Both the position numbers and the translations under genes were made by a program. Below, one piece after another: positions 1 through 13,207 of a DNA stretch of 64,000 nt. The stretch is from Colias croceus (Eukaryota > Arthropoda > Insecta > Lepidoptera > Pieridae): positions 7,388,001-7,452,000 of the forward strand of contig NC_059551.1 in assembly GCF_905220415.1 (NCBI RefSeq), in the 5' to 3' direction. Every line of letters begins with the position of its first letter. Positions within the stretch are counted from its first letter, which is position 1. The notes beneath the pieces were generated by a model. It was not told the DNA's origin. It ran no database searches and saw only the letters and a program-made list of their open reading frames with translations.

Positions 1-3000
1 GGGATATAATAAAAAGGCGATATCCGTGCGTATATTTTGTAGAAAAAAAGGATCTATATAACTATGATTTAGTGTGTTTGTTTGACTTATTTAAGACAGT
101 TAATTTATTTATTTTTTATAACATTTATTTCAGGTAACAGATAATAAATTGTACAGACCCATAGAATAAATACCTTATAGACTAACATACATATAATATT
201 TTAATTAATTATTCAGGTAATTTTGTTTTGAAAATGATCTATCTTGATTTTATTAAAACTCGTTCTAATTTCCTTTAGGTATATAATATTATGTACTATT
301 ATTTTTAAAATTTACCAGGTAGGTATTATTCTTAATCATGGCCAATCTAAATAGACATTATTTACGCATCTCCCCTAAGAAAATGTATACTTAAACAAAT
401 TGTCAACCCTAGCGTTATCTTTCATCTCGTGCCACGTAATTTGACACTTTTCTCTGACAAAACGCACATTTACTGATACAGACGGACCTATGAACCGACG
501 CAAAAACATTTGACGAGCAAAAAGCAATTAGTGTTTTTTCCAATTCCAGAATTAATATTTACAGGAATGTTCGAGAAAAAAATCGACAGCACGTGTTAAA
601 TGAGAACATGTGAACTGTAAAGTATGTCTTATTTTTCATAATTAGACTGTGAACTTTCGGCTTGAGTGTTCGCGCCACATGTGTATTCCTTTATCATTAG
701 TTTAACGTTAATATTTATTCGTTAAATGATTTTGGTGTCGTAATAATTTTCTTTAAAACCTTTTTTGTCGGTATTTAATTAAATATCATTAGAAGTAGAT
801 GTGAGTATATATTTGATCAAGTCATATATCGTATCGGATTAGTATATTACGTGATGATCAGAATGGATACTAGGTACCTACATGAGATCACAATAGCTTT
901 TTAATTTCTGTAGACTAATTCATACATAGATATTTCACATGAGCTATAAAATGATAGGTATACTGATAGTTCTATAAATAATTTATGATATACATAGAAA
1001 TACATTACATAACATAGTTCATTTCCATTCAAACAGCGTATTCCATTCACAAATCATTATCTCGCACGCATTATCATTTCACAATACATAACGCCTTATT
1101 TATAAAATACGGGCGCTGGGCGTAAAGCTAAAATCAATCTCAATTGCGAATTGAATTCGCGATGTTATAAAGAAGTCTATGTCCCCAGGCGATATAAGAT
1201 CCGTATCTTGTAATCCGAACAGGAAATTCATTGTGGAAGACCAGATGCGAAATACCAAATATAGGATAGGAGAAGATGCATCGAATTGTTCCTAACTGAA
1301 TGCACTTGTAGGCGTGGTCGGATTGTGCATTCCGTTGTACATTTTTTTGCGGGGAAATCGTGTCAGACAGTTATGTGTTTAGCTGTTAAATTTATTGAGT
1401 TTTCTGTGTATGTGCCGATCTTTTTGAAGCTTTTGATTTCGTCATATAAATGTACCGATAATTCAAATGGAACTCTTATATATATGTGTATAAATTTGGC
1501 TAATCAATTTAGTATCTAAGCCGTATTTAGGATTTGTAGATTTAATATAAGTAGTCAAATACCTAGGATTCTTTTTGGTTAATTTGAAGTAGGTGCAAGT
1601 GTGCATACACTGCACTGTACCTACTACATGCATATAGTTGTTGGGACTTCAATGAAACATTGATTAAGTACCTATTTGGTTTTTTTGCATTTATTATAAT
1701 ATTTGATTCTTTGATATCCCGGTATGTATCGTTATAGATCAGCGTATGTATACAGCTATAACGAAACTTTTTAAAGATTTCTGTTTTTATGGTGCCGGCT
1801 TCCTCCACCGCCCATCTAAAAAAGGTGCCAATTCTTTTGAGTTGTGTAAAAAAACACACAAGGCGCTAATAAAAGGAACTAAAAAGCAATCCAAGCGGCA
1901 AATTGATATCGAAAAAGGATTTTCTACTGTTTTGAAAATAAAGATCGCGCCGGCGCACTTTCAAAAGGATTACGTTTGAAACCACGTTAAACCTTTATGA
2001 ACGTTTATAGATTGTTTTTACAGCTTACGGGATCTTTCGGCACAATACAAGGGTGCATTGCAATGTTAGGTTCTTGTAAATTTTATGCTCCTTCAATGGA
2101 TTGTTCGCATCCTTTGACGGAGCCTACGTGGCCCTCAATAGGACTGTTTCTGTTTCATGGTCTTAGGTTTTCAATGGGGCTGCAAATAAGCGCGCTTTGT
2201 TATGTTTCTATTAGTTTCGCTTCCTATTTAGTTTTGTACGGTTACCGAAATTCGTGCTCTTTTAAAACTCGACTTGTTCAATGGGACAATGGACTTGTGC
2301 GAGAGGCTTAGCATTGATTAAATCTGTAGTTGTAACTCATTGAACGTGTATAAGAACAATGTGTGATATAGAGAACAATAGTACCTTTGACTGCGAACGG
2401 GCGGATATTGCAAATGTAAGATGGATTTGTGAAGATGTAGGTAAATGTAAAATTAAAACAATTTCCTAAATTAGACACTTCAACCGACATTGTAAAAAAT
2501 CATCTTAATTAATATACATAATTGTAATTTAATGTGTAATTTTTGTAATTGTTTATTATAATTTGACTGTATTAATTGAATGTTTCAACCGTTTCATTAT
2601 GGGTGTTTTACAACATTTTTTTTGCACGCCATTTAAAATGGCAGTACCTATATGCGAGAAAAAATATTGTATAACACCCATAATGACCATATACGAGCAA
2701 ATAAATATATATATGAATTTGAATCAATAATGTATATTGTATAAGAGAATAAGAAATAAGATCAATTATAACGTATAATCTTTTTACCTTTAAAAATCTT
2801 TCTTCAGTCAACACATTTAGATAAGTACCTACTATTTACTCGGATCTCAAATAGGTAGGTAATAGGCGACTAGTTATCTACTAGGTATAAAAAAAAAATG
2901 TACCATTACTATGCATGTGCGAAATGAATATTTAAATAAAATGCAACGGATGCTGCTTTTTACAATAATTATAAAAATAAATAACACGCTACAAGCTACC

Positions 3001-5036
3001 TGGGTTTTCTCGGGAGCACGCGACATTATATTATACCTGTGTGACTAATATTTGTTTCTATTCTCATAATTAGTAAGTGCTCGCAATGCTTATTTTATGA
3101 GTAAGTAGGTACTAAGGAATGGGATTTTAGTGTTATAGTATTTGATGTTTTAAAATACCGTGAAAGGAATGAATATTGAACTAACAAATATTGCACAGGT
3201 TGAAATTCTTTATCACAATGCAACAAGGTATTTTATGAATTTGCGATAGTATAACCTATTTATTAGTACTTGAGTAAATGGGAATGAAGTTTACCGGGTC
3301 AAAAAGAATTTTATAAAAGCCTTGCTATGAATAAAATCGTGCAACTTAATAAAAACATAAACCTCTTGACGGCTTTCGTTCTACATGGATTACAATGCCT
3401 TTAATCTCAGACTCTTAAGGAAAGCCAAGGCACTATAATATATTCTTTAGCCCCAGCAACTAAATTGCCTTCAAGGATGTAATATTTTTAGCTTAATATT
3501 GTATTATTCAGAGGACAGGCCATTATGTATTTCCACATAAAGTATCAATCATAAATCAAATTTTATACATTTCGGCTGGAACAAAAAAGGGTCTTTTTAG
3601 CATTTTTTAGCATAACCCACTCCAAATAGCCGGAAGCCATATGCACAAATATTTAAAAGTGGTTGGTTGGTCGTCAATCCTTTTTTTATGAAGGGGAATT
3701 TATTTAATGGTTACTAAGTTATAGAATTCTATTTTTTTCCTCGTACAAAGAAATCGTGGGCCCGTCAGATTAGCGACCCTATTGTGAGTCATTTTTTCGT
3801 AAGATACCTTTTTTGTGATTCCGTGACAACCTTTTTAATAAATAGTCTAATAAGGAGGTTAAAATTTATTTGTAAATGGAACAGTTTTTATGCGAGTATA
3901 TACGAATATGTACCTATAGGAGGAAATCATAACCTTTGACCAAATGAAATTGCAGTGCGATTTATTATTTATAATTAATATAGAAACACCGATAAGTATT
4001 TTTTTCAATGCAATCTTTAAACATTTTCAGATACAGATGTTCTGTTAATATACTTACCTAGTACAAATAGCTAATAAGAAACATTGTTTCAATAATTATA
4101 AATTTATATTCCATATTCCACGTAAACATTAATGTAATAAAACTTCTACAATTACAGAAACGACAACAATATGCACATATTTATGAAAAACTTCCGTAAA
4201 ACCGTAACAATATTGCCCGCCAATTGTATAGAAATTCCTCTGATTGATGATATGGGACAATTTACTTGTGTCGTATTTCGTATACTTCACAAAGAGTATG
4301 CCTTCCAAGTGTGCCTTATAAATAATACATTATACACCTCTTTGTACGGAACTCAATGCAAAGCCTTAAGGATGGATGATCTCTTAAAATAACAAGTGTT
4401 TGCTTCAATGATTATCGACAATGCGTATAAGTTTAGCTGCATTATGAAAGCCTCTTTTGCGAATACGACTGCAACAGAATTACGACTCTATTTTTAGAGA
4501 ACTATGGCTCTTTTTCAAAATACCAGATGTTGGAAGGAGAATAACAATTTGTTATCAAATATAGAACTTCATTACCTTCATTTTAGAGTTGCTTTTCAAT
4601 TGAAACAGTATTATAGAACAATCATTGTATTGAAAAATAAAATGTGCGTGAAACATCACGGCCAAGTCGGTTCACCATAACATAAAGAAACATTCTATTG
4701 ATACTACGATATTTAAATGGTTTACACATTTATAATATGAGTAACGATAAATAGGGGCCATTGTGATCGCAGTTTTTATATTGTTCAGAGCTTATTGTTG
4801 GAAACTAATGCATTAATTCTATTTCCAATATTTGCTGGTTCTAAAGGCCCTAAGAAATGTAATTATGATATTGTAATTTGTTTACGGATTTTACTGAAGT
4901 TTATTCAGTAGCTTGAGGAGCTAAGAACAGATAATACAAATATTTAATTTTACTTTTTGATATGTGAAGTGACAGTGAAGTAAGGGATATACCTATTATT
5001 CTTTTTTTCATTATATTAGGTAGGTACTAGTGGTCC
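1..5036. other. AT-rich non-coding stretch, no gene recognised
   Basis: All open frames here are under about 105 codons, overlap each other on both strands and have no recognisable motif. Two less AT-rich patches (about 1.05-1.45 kb and 1.75-2.30 kb) contain the longest of these frames and have even, non-repetitive sequence. They could be conserved non-coding elements, but I see no specific signal in them. Confidence 0.6.
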
Positions 5037-5209
5037 GCCCCGGCTTCTCTCGTGGTACATATTTTGCAATAAAAGGTAGCCTATGTCCTTTCTCGGGTAT
5101 CAAAATATCTCCATACCGAATTTCATGCAAATTGGTTCAGTAGTTTAGGCGTGATTAAGTAACAGACAGACAGACAGAGTTACTTTCGCATTTATAATAT
5201 TAGTATGGA
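5037..5209 (-). mobile_element. Non-autonomous Helitron-like element, internally shortened copy
   Basis: On the minus strand it begins A|TCCATACTAATATTATAAATG, followed by GTAACTCTGTCTGTCTG, and ends in CTAG|T. TC at the 5' end, CTAG at the 3' end and insertion between A and T, with no target duplication, is the Helitron pattern. The GC hairpin that precedes CTAG in other copies in this window is largely lost. At 173 bp it is shorter than the 211-247 bp sister copies. Confidence 0.6.
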
Positions 5210-5858
5210 TTATTAATTGTCACCTATACCAGGCTTTACATGAAGTCATGAAGAATCGTTTCATTAGTTGAAAAATAATGATACAAGAACCTAATTAGGT
5301 AGGTACCTATATTAACCAAGAACCAATATTTAACTTAAAACAAGAATTTAAAATCATCAATTATTATGATTAATTACGAAAGCTCAATACTAAAAAAGAA
5401 CCAATAAAAGTTTTACCAATATTTATTATATCAATTTTAATTTGCACGGCAATTAAAATTTTCGTAAAAATATACCGCCATGCTCATAATTACATGTTAT
5501 ACACAATATAGCACCTGCATAAGATAATTATCCAAAAGTAAGAATTAATGGATTTTGAATCTCGAATGTTCCGCCCAGTTCTGTTTCCCGCCCAAAGCTT
5601 CGCGCGGGTTGTTAAAGAAACATGAACTCATTATATTTTTAAACAAACCAATCTCGTAATAGTTTGATAAATATTGGATTTCTAGAGTAATTAATGAGCG
5701 TAACACGCCTATTCTTCGCAACATTTTTTTTCATTGAAAAATTCACGAATTCCTTAATAAGAAAATCGTTCAACTCAAAGATAATATGAAATATTTTTCA
5801 TCGTATGAAATATCTTTCATAAAAGAAAGGATTTTGTAACTATTTGAAAATTGAAATT
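5210..5858. other. Non-coding spacer
   Basis: AT-rich unique sequence with no open frame or repeat that I can support. Confidence 0.6.
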
Positions 5859-5884
5859 TTCTTTCTTCTTTCTTTCTTTCTTTC
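5859..5884. repeat. (CTTT)n microsatellite, imperfect
   Basis: A run of TTTC/CTTT units directly upstream of the next repeat element. Confidence 0.8.
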
Positions 5885-5893
5885 GTTAAAAAC

Positions 5894-6146
5894 AACCGAC
5901 TTCAAACTTGCACTTGCAAAATTTACAAATACGTACAGACAAAAATGCTCATAAAATAAAAACTACTGGGCCTATCCGAATAAAATTTTTATGGGACCAA
6001 TTCGACACCATCCCGCATCGAACAAAAAAAGAATCACGTAAATCGGTTCAGAAACCTCGGAGTAATCGGTGTACATACATAAAAAAAAAAAAAAAATAAT
6101 ATACCGGCCGAATTGATAACCTCCTCCTTTTTTTTGAAGTCGGTTA
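5894..6146. mobile_element. MITE-like repeat with AACCGACTTC inverted ends
   Basis: The left end carries AACCGACTTCAAA and the right end its inverse TTTGAAGTCGGTT, about 250 bp apart. The inner part has the phrase-like sequence seen in dispersed insect repeats (CTACTGGGCCTATCCG, CGGTTCAGAAACCTCGG) and a 15-16 base poly-A run. A second terminal piece of the same family lies at 11.79 kb. The two short open frames in it are by-products of the repeat. Confidence 0.55.
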
Positions 6147-9100
6147 AAAACAGTTCTCTTATTACGAGCAAAGACGCAGACGAAAAATATGCAGTATGAA
6201 AAATATTTGATAATTTTTCATGTAATTCATTGTCAAGTGTCATCAAGTATTATTCAGCTTACGAACGTACGTTAAACTCGATGACACATACATTTCGGTG
6301 TAGCACTTAAAACGTCCGCCTATATAATTAATCAAACAAATTGCTTTAATTCTGGGAACTTGTTAGAGTCTTACCCCCAACTCCGCCTCATCACGCCTTG
6401 AACTTGAAGCTTTTCATACCAGAAACGGGACACGCCTCGTAACACATTTGGTTAGATTCTTTGTATGACTTTGGTCAAGATATGGTTTCTCAGAATACTG
6501 GATGAAAATGTTTGCCTGTTTTATTATGGCTATAACTGTTGTTGGTCAGATGACGAGAGACTGTTATTCGTAGACTTAATTTTTTGGAGAATTTTCACAC
6601 ACAGGTACAACAATTGCATTAATATTAATTAATCTAGAAAAATGATGAAGGCATTTTTTAATAAATAACATAACATACTAAAGAAACTGCAACAATTTTT
6701 ATACAAAATTGGGTTACATATGAAATGGCTCTACAATCTACATATCTTGGTAGAGTCATTAAAGCACCTTCCTACGTCCAATATTTAAACTCATTGAAAA
6801 TAAAATGCTACGTATTGTTTAATAATACATGCAAGAGAATTGATTTAACATGATTCGAAAAATCGAACAATGAAACAATTTCCCTATTTCGCTTACTGAT
6901 TTTCCACCTCTCTAACAAACACCCATACCATTATATAGGTTTCGACAAAACATTTTCGTGTGTAACCCAAGTGTGCGCTATTTAACAGCAACAAATAAAC
7001 GGTCCAATAGACCAATTGCCAGACCCTCACGTGTCGTGTACAAACTATTGTCCATTCGTCTGGATTACGGCCGTCGAGATGAACCGATAACGTCCTTTGA
7101 TAAGTTAGATCATCAGATAAGAAAGTATTGTGCTCAGAAATGCGCGGGAAAATTGAGCTAGTACTTTGAGAACTGTCACTTTTTGTGTACCTCTGTTTAT
7201 GGCTATAGTCTTGCATGTTGTGAATGGTGTCCCGCTGTGTTGACAGAATATGAGATTAGTAGAACATTACGATGTAGAACATCTGTATACACAATGTTTA
7301 CCTATGTAAGAAAAAAATACTTAAAATAGATTACCATGCAATTATGTGATATATTCGGCAATTTTTTGTCAATAATCAATATTTTCTCATTTTAGTAATT
7401 AGCGAAACACCGTCCATAGATGATAATTAAGCATACCTTTGATGTATGCTCTTATTTTGAATTAGTTGATCTAAATATAGACCTTATTCAAAATCAAGCA
7501 CGGCTAACATTACCTACAACCACATATTTTTACGTTGCAAGGAGCAAGCTCAAAAAGTCCTCAATTAAAATTGCCCATTTAAACTTTTTATTGAAGTTGT
7601 TCTATTGGAATATACGACACTTCTAATGATACCTCATTTGGCACCAATTATCATAAATAGGTTTGCAGTTGCCTGCTGGAATATAATGACTCTCGTAAAT
7701 ATAGACTGACTAAAAATCCTCTTAAACGACAGACTTTACAAAAGAAAAACATCTGTAAAATGTACAATACGCAGTAATTAAAACCTATCAGCTATCTTTA
7801 AAGAACTTTATAATACTTTTAGAATAATATAATAGTCTCGTTATACAATATTAAAGTCAGATGAAATTTACGCTAAATATCACTTAAAAAGATGCACTCA
7901 ACCGAACGATATATCGCTAAAGATTTTCTACATACTTATTGATGACATTAATTTCTTTGTTGTATCTGTCGTTCGCTAAACGATGGTTATACAGTGTGTT
8001 TCTTTTGAACATATTTTGTTTTGTTTTCCTGCTTATTATTTTAAAGTACGTATATTTTATAGTGTAGGTGAGAATGTTCATGATGAGAATCGGTGATAAG
8101 TGCAAATTTAAATCTAAAAATTAATTAATTATAATTAAAAAAAGTATAAAAATTAAATAAAGCAGGTACTCACTTGTTTTGTGAATGTAAAAGTTTAAAA
8201 TTTCACTTCAAACTAAATTTTTTATTTACATAATATGAACCATTATCTTTAATTTTGCAATACGGGAACACTCTGTATACTATCTGACTATTAATAGCAC
8301 AAAAGAACGTTTAATGGACCCTTTAGCGTTTAAAATGGAGACAAATTCGTTTTAAAAGGCGTTTAACGCGTTCGCCCATTCATTCGGATAATAATATCCA
8401 TAATTTATTATTTTATATTGTTGTTGCAAGAGGAATAACGATTTAAAGGTCTATAACAAAGAATTAAACTGTGTATAATCTGTTTTCGATGTTCCAACCT
8501 AATATTTATTAAGTTAGAACATCGCCATACTTTGGCGGGAATTAAGAAAATGCTTTTTTTAACAATACTGATAAATTGAATACATATTTTATTTTTATAT
8601 TTTACTTGATGATATAATGAAACTAAATGTACCTACCCATTATAAAATATTATGACATAATAATATATTGTTAATCATTCGTTGTTTTATTATATAATTC
8701 GGTTTCTTACTTATCACGTATCGTTTTGTAAATAACTCCATTCAACAATATTTACCTATTAACTTGTTATTTGTTGATTTTTCTGAGAATATCGTCTTAA
8801 TTAAGAATAATATTATCATCAATTCAGATCACTTTCAATGTCGTGAAGATATTATTAAAATAGTTTTGTATTTATAAATTTATAAATGCCGCAAATTACT
8901 GCAAGGTCGTGTAGGGAGATCCGCGGATCTTATTTTTTTACGGAGAACCCAGCAAGCACAAAACACCATTATAACAAACTTATGATAGCACGAGTTCATG
9001 TACAAAGCATTATAACCAAATCGTATATCGGCTGTATTTCTTTTATACGACTCTTATAAGTAAAATTTGGGCCCCCCCTTTAGACAGCGTTGAGCTATAC

Positions 9101-11787
9101 AAAGGCAATTTAATAGCATTATAATCATCGTATTAAATCATTAATTAAGTCAGTTATGAGCACATGAATAAACAAATGGCATTTTTTGCGACTTCATTAC
9201 AGTTATTATATAGCTTTTAAAATTACAATCTGTTATTAAAATTTCATAACAATGCTAACTGTTGTAATTCCTTTGTAAAAAAGAAAATCTTATGATTTTA
9301 AAAATATATTGATCTGTTTTTGATCGTGCAACGTTATGTGGACTTGAAATATTTAAATGTGAAAATTAATATTGAATGATGGGTAAGTACCGCCTGTATT
9401 TCTGAATGTTTTGAGTGAAATTAGCTGCGCGCATCAGTTTGTCGGGTGAAATATACATGTTATTGAGAAAGAATACACGCGCCCTCGCTAATATACTTTA
9501 TTAGTATATATTTTTTTTATAAAATATAACCTATTTTAAACAAATATCACAAAATTTAGATTATAGCAATAGTTTTAACAATTAAAGTACCTTATAAAGG
9601 TATTGGTACAAAATACAAATGATTTCATTCCCTTTCTAGTCAGATCTTAGTAACTTGTATTATTTTTGTAAGATAGGAAAAGGAAAGCAAATGGCGACAA
9701 ATGAAATTAAAGCTTTAGGCATTTGACGATAGCATAATAGTGCTGTTAATTTTAATATGGCTCGTCACAAAAATTAGAGCTCGTATAATAGTGTAATACA
9801 AGACACTTATTATGTTCAGCCATATGACAGCACTTCGGAAATATGTTATAATTAGTGACTGATTTTATCGAGCTTATCAGGGAACCGTAATTACTTGGTA
9901 TAAAATAAATAAGCCAAGATTTTTAATTAAGCCATTTAAAAAACCAACTTGCTTGTTCTTTTCAGAACCAACATGCCCTGCAAAGTAAAGCGTTTCCCAA
10001 CATAATATGAAGATGCCGATGAAGAAGCTTTTTTTGTTTACTACAATTATTATTAATAAAATTAGTATACTCCTTTTTAAGTTTTCATTTGAATCCGCCT
10101 GTTGTTTAGTTTTATTCAAAGCCTTTTTATCCATTAACCAAATTCAAATTACGATGTTATTAATACTCATAGTTCTAACAATACTTTTATTTCGATCAAT
10201 ATATAGCTATATACTGTAGAGATGAATAAATTTGAAAGAAAACGGAGCAAACGCATTAATTGTTATAAAGTCAATGTTAATATAGGATTAGCAACAAATT
10301 AACACAATAATGGACTATTATAAAGCTTTTATTCTTTAAAAAACCAATATACGTTCAAAGGCACTATAAAATAATTTATTTATGCTTATTTAGAGCGTAA
10401 CGTTATTAAAATTACCAATATAAGATAATAGTCTTACTATAAGTTTGAAAGCTGTTTTAGAAGCTGTAATTTAGAATTATCCTACGTTTATTTAAGATTT
10501 TTGACATTGTAACAATTTTTTGGTAACCATTATATAACAGTTAGCATTATTTGATGAAGCAAATGCCTTTATAAAGTACTTATATTTGGATAGTGACGAT
10601 TTAAATAATTAATATAACTTCAAGTCATAATTCTGTATATATTTTTGGTTAATATACAAGTTATGTGCTTGCTGGGAATGCCATAAATCCGGCTGCTATT
10701 TATCACATGCTGATAATATTAAACTGAAACTATAATGAATATGGTAATCATTGTAATATAGAAATAATGTTGCAAGATCGGTTGCTCTACTTAATGTTTT
10801 TTTGATTGATTGACAGTCCGAAGTCTAGATAGATAGTGATAGATAGTCTGGATAGTGATAGATCTATAGGTAATTGTTAAACACATTATACTTAATAATA
10901 TGAGTAAAACTTGATATCTATAATATGATTTCTATTATCCAGTGTTTATTTTTGAAATGGAGCCTCTTTAGTCACGATGCAATGCGATGTGTGATAATGC
11001 GATGGTAGTTATGACGTTCATCATGAGTTGCAAATATTTAAGTGTTATCAAATAATTGTAATCTTAAGATCCTGTAAAGTTATATTTCTACCATCTGAAG
11101 TTAACATACATCATACATCTTGAATAAATCCTTCGTTAGATATATTATATTATATGTGACTTTATGAAAAGGTTTTACTTACCTACATAAAATCAGTTTA
11201 CACCATGATCTTGTAGATTTCATGTCTAACATCTGCTTACAAGCTAAGATAACATTCCTTGACATCATATAATACGTTCCGCCTAATATCCTCTAAGGTA
11301 TGAACTCCTTTCTTATAATTATTGTCAAATGCCATACCATTCGTACGCTCCGACGATTTCCTTTGCAAAATATAAAAATTATTTACGGCGAGTGAACAAA
11401 ATTGAAAGGGAAGTTTCGGAGGCACGGTCCACAAAAGATTCGATATAAAGCATCATATTTATTTCATAATAAATGACAATTATCGTAAATTGATTTCTAC
11501 TACAATACTCGCGCAGCTAACCAAACATTGGCCAAAAGGTATCGTCCATTGTCATTGTTGAGATTTGGAGATCACAAAAGACATCTTCCTCGTAACTATA
11601 AGTCGATATTCTGAATGACATACAAGAGGTTTGTGTTTATTGTGCTAGAGGCAACAAATATTATGTATGAATTTATATTTATTTCGTTAAATTATTGTGT
11701 GCGAGACTTGCTTTTAGGGTATCATTGTTGATTTGATTGAAAAATTAATATGAGAATGACGTGTAGCTATTAGATAACCTTACATTT
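6147..11787. other. AT-rich non-coding stretch, no gene recognised
   Basis: No convincing open frame on either strand. A small imperfect hairpin lies at 8486-8526 (GATGTTCCAAC against GTTAGAACATC, 14-base loop). Otherwise I see only AT-rich unique sequence. Confidence 0.6.
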
Positions 11788-11832
11788 TTAACCGACTTCA
11801 AAAAAAAAGGAGAAGGTTATCGATAATATTAT
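11788..11832 (+). repeat. Terminal fragment of the AACCGACTTC repeat family
   Basis: AACCGACTTC, an A-run and then GGAGAAGGTTATCGAT match the inverse of the right end of the element at 5.9-6.1 kb (AACCGACTTC, A-run, GGAGGAGGTTATCAAT). Only this end is recognisable. Confidence 0.55.
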
Positions 11833-12963
11833 TATTTCTTAAATTTTAGTATAGGTAATAAAATTATCAAATAATAATTTATTTATTACCTATTCTCTAC
11901 CCTAAAAATATATTTACCACGTTCTGTATATCTTTAAGTTTTAAGTTAAAGTCATATTAATACAATATTACTACGTATGGTACTATAAAAATATTAAAAC
12001 CCTGAAAGAGTCTATATGAATCTCTATTTTACCAAAACATGAGTGCAAAAGGTTACAAACATAATGCACATATTATACATAATCGACACGAGGTCACGGA
12101 GTTCAAACATTGTTAATACATTTAAACAAACACTCAACTCAAAATGTTATCTTGCAGATTATTTTTTCATAATTTTTAATTTTTATCTTATTTCAACGAT
12201 GACAGATTTAGTGGTCGTACAGCCGAAGTGTGCACGTACCAAATTGTTAAAAGATTTAAATATTTTGCCCTAAATTATGTTATCTCTTTAAAATTTAATA
12301 AGTATATTTACTATAAGCTTGTTTGTCTTAAAAGATAATAAGCTCATATATTTTTTAATATATCTTATAATACCTATCTATACCTAATATAGCTTCCGCT
12401 ATAAAACAATTGTTTGTTATAAATAGTTGAAGACCTATTTTTGACAGCTTACCATTTTCCGGGGTTTTAAGTTTAACCGTGGCTTTATCGGTGGGGCATA
12501 ACTAGTATTGACATAAATTAATACTTACCTACACTATAAATTGAAACAGTATCCCATGTTTTAATTTCTATGTGAGATGCATCTTCGATGTAGGTATTCG
12601 TTTTAATGCTTTATACGTGGCAAGTGATTTTTCTTCAAATGTATTTTAGATCATTGGATGAATTTCACAATATTTAGTTGAATAAAATAAAACAAATAAA
12701 CATTAATTTAATCACAACTACTTAACATCGTTTTATAAGTATTCAACATTCATAAGAAGGAAAATGATGAAAGAGTTTTAGATCTAGCTTTATGACTATC
12801 ATAAGGTAATTATTATGTTGATGACTATGGTGGCGGGCACAGAACATAATATAATGTTCTGTGGTCCGATACTTACATAAAACAACAGCTTGTGATAGAA
12901 TCTCTCGAACCTTCGGGACTCTAAAAACCTCATAGGTTATTTGGGATTAGTGTTGACTCTAAG
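11833..12963. other. Non-coding stretch with a short perfect palindrome
   Basis: No gene seen. Around 12838-12863 there is CACAGAACAT, a six-base AT spacer and ATGTTCTGTG, a 10-bp perfect inverted repeat. Bases 12957-12963 (CTCTAAG) are the left target duplication of the MITE that follows. Confidence 0.55.
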
Positions 12964-13200
12964 GGCGGCCGTACACGGACCGCTTCAAGCAGTTGAGACC
13001 GACAGCTTAAAGCCGCGACCGTGCGGTAAACTATGGACATTCATTCACTGCCGTACACGGACCGCTCGAGCAGTCGCGACCGCTTCTAGCCGTCAACCGC
13101 GCGGTATGTAGGGACAGCTCGAGCTGTCAACGACCGACCGCTCGAGCAGTCCGTGTATGTGGCTCAGCCGTTAACTGATCGACCTGCCCGTGTACGGCCG
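12964..13200. mobile_element. GC-rich MITE (GGCGGCCGTACACGG ends), hAT/P-like
   Basis: A 237-bp GC-rich island in AT-rich DNA. It starts GGCGGCCGTACACGGACC and ends GGGCAGGTCG-type sequence followed by CCGTGTACGGCCG, so the ends are inverted repeats of about 14 bp with few mismatches. It is flanked by CTCTAAG on both sides (a seven-base match, perhaps an imperfect 8-bp duplication), which suggests a hAT or P type element. Inside, CGACCGCTCGAGCAGT-like units are repeated. It has no coding capacity. Confidence 0.7.
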
Positions 13201-13207
13201 CTCTAAG

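Noticed and set aside
1997..2311. 104-codon plus-strand frame
   Set aside because: No recognised domain, no supporting splice or promoter signal, and hydrophobic low-bias composition as expected by chance. Kept only as a possible conserved non-coding patch.
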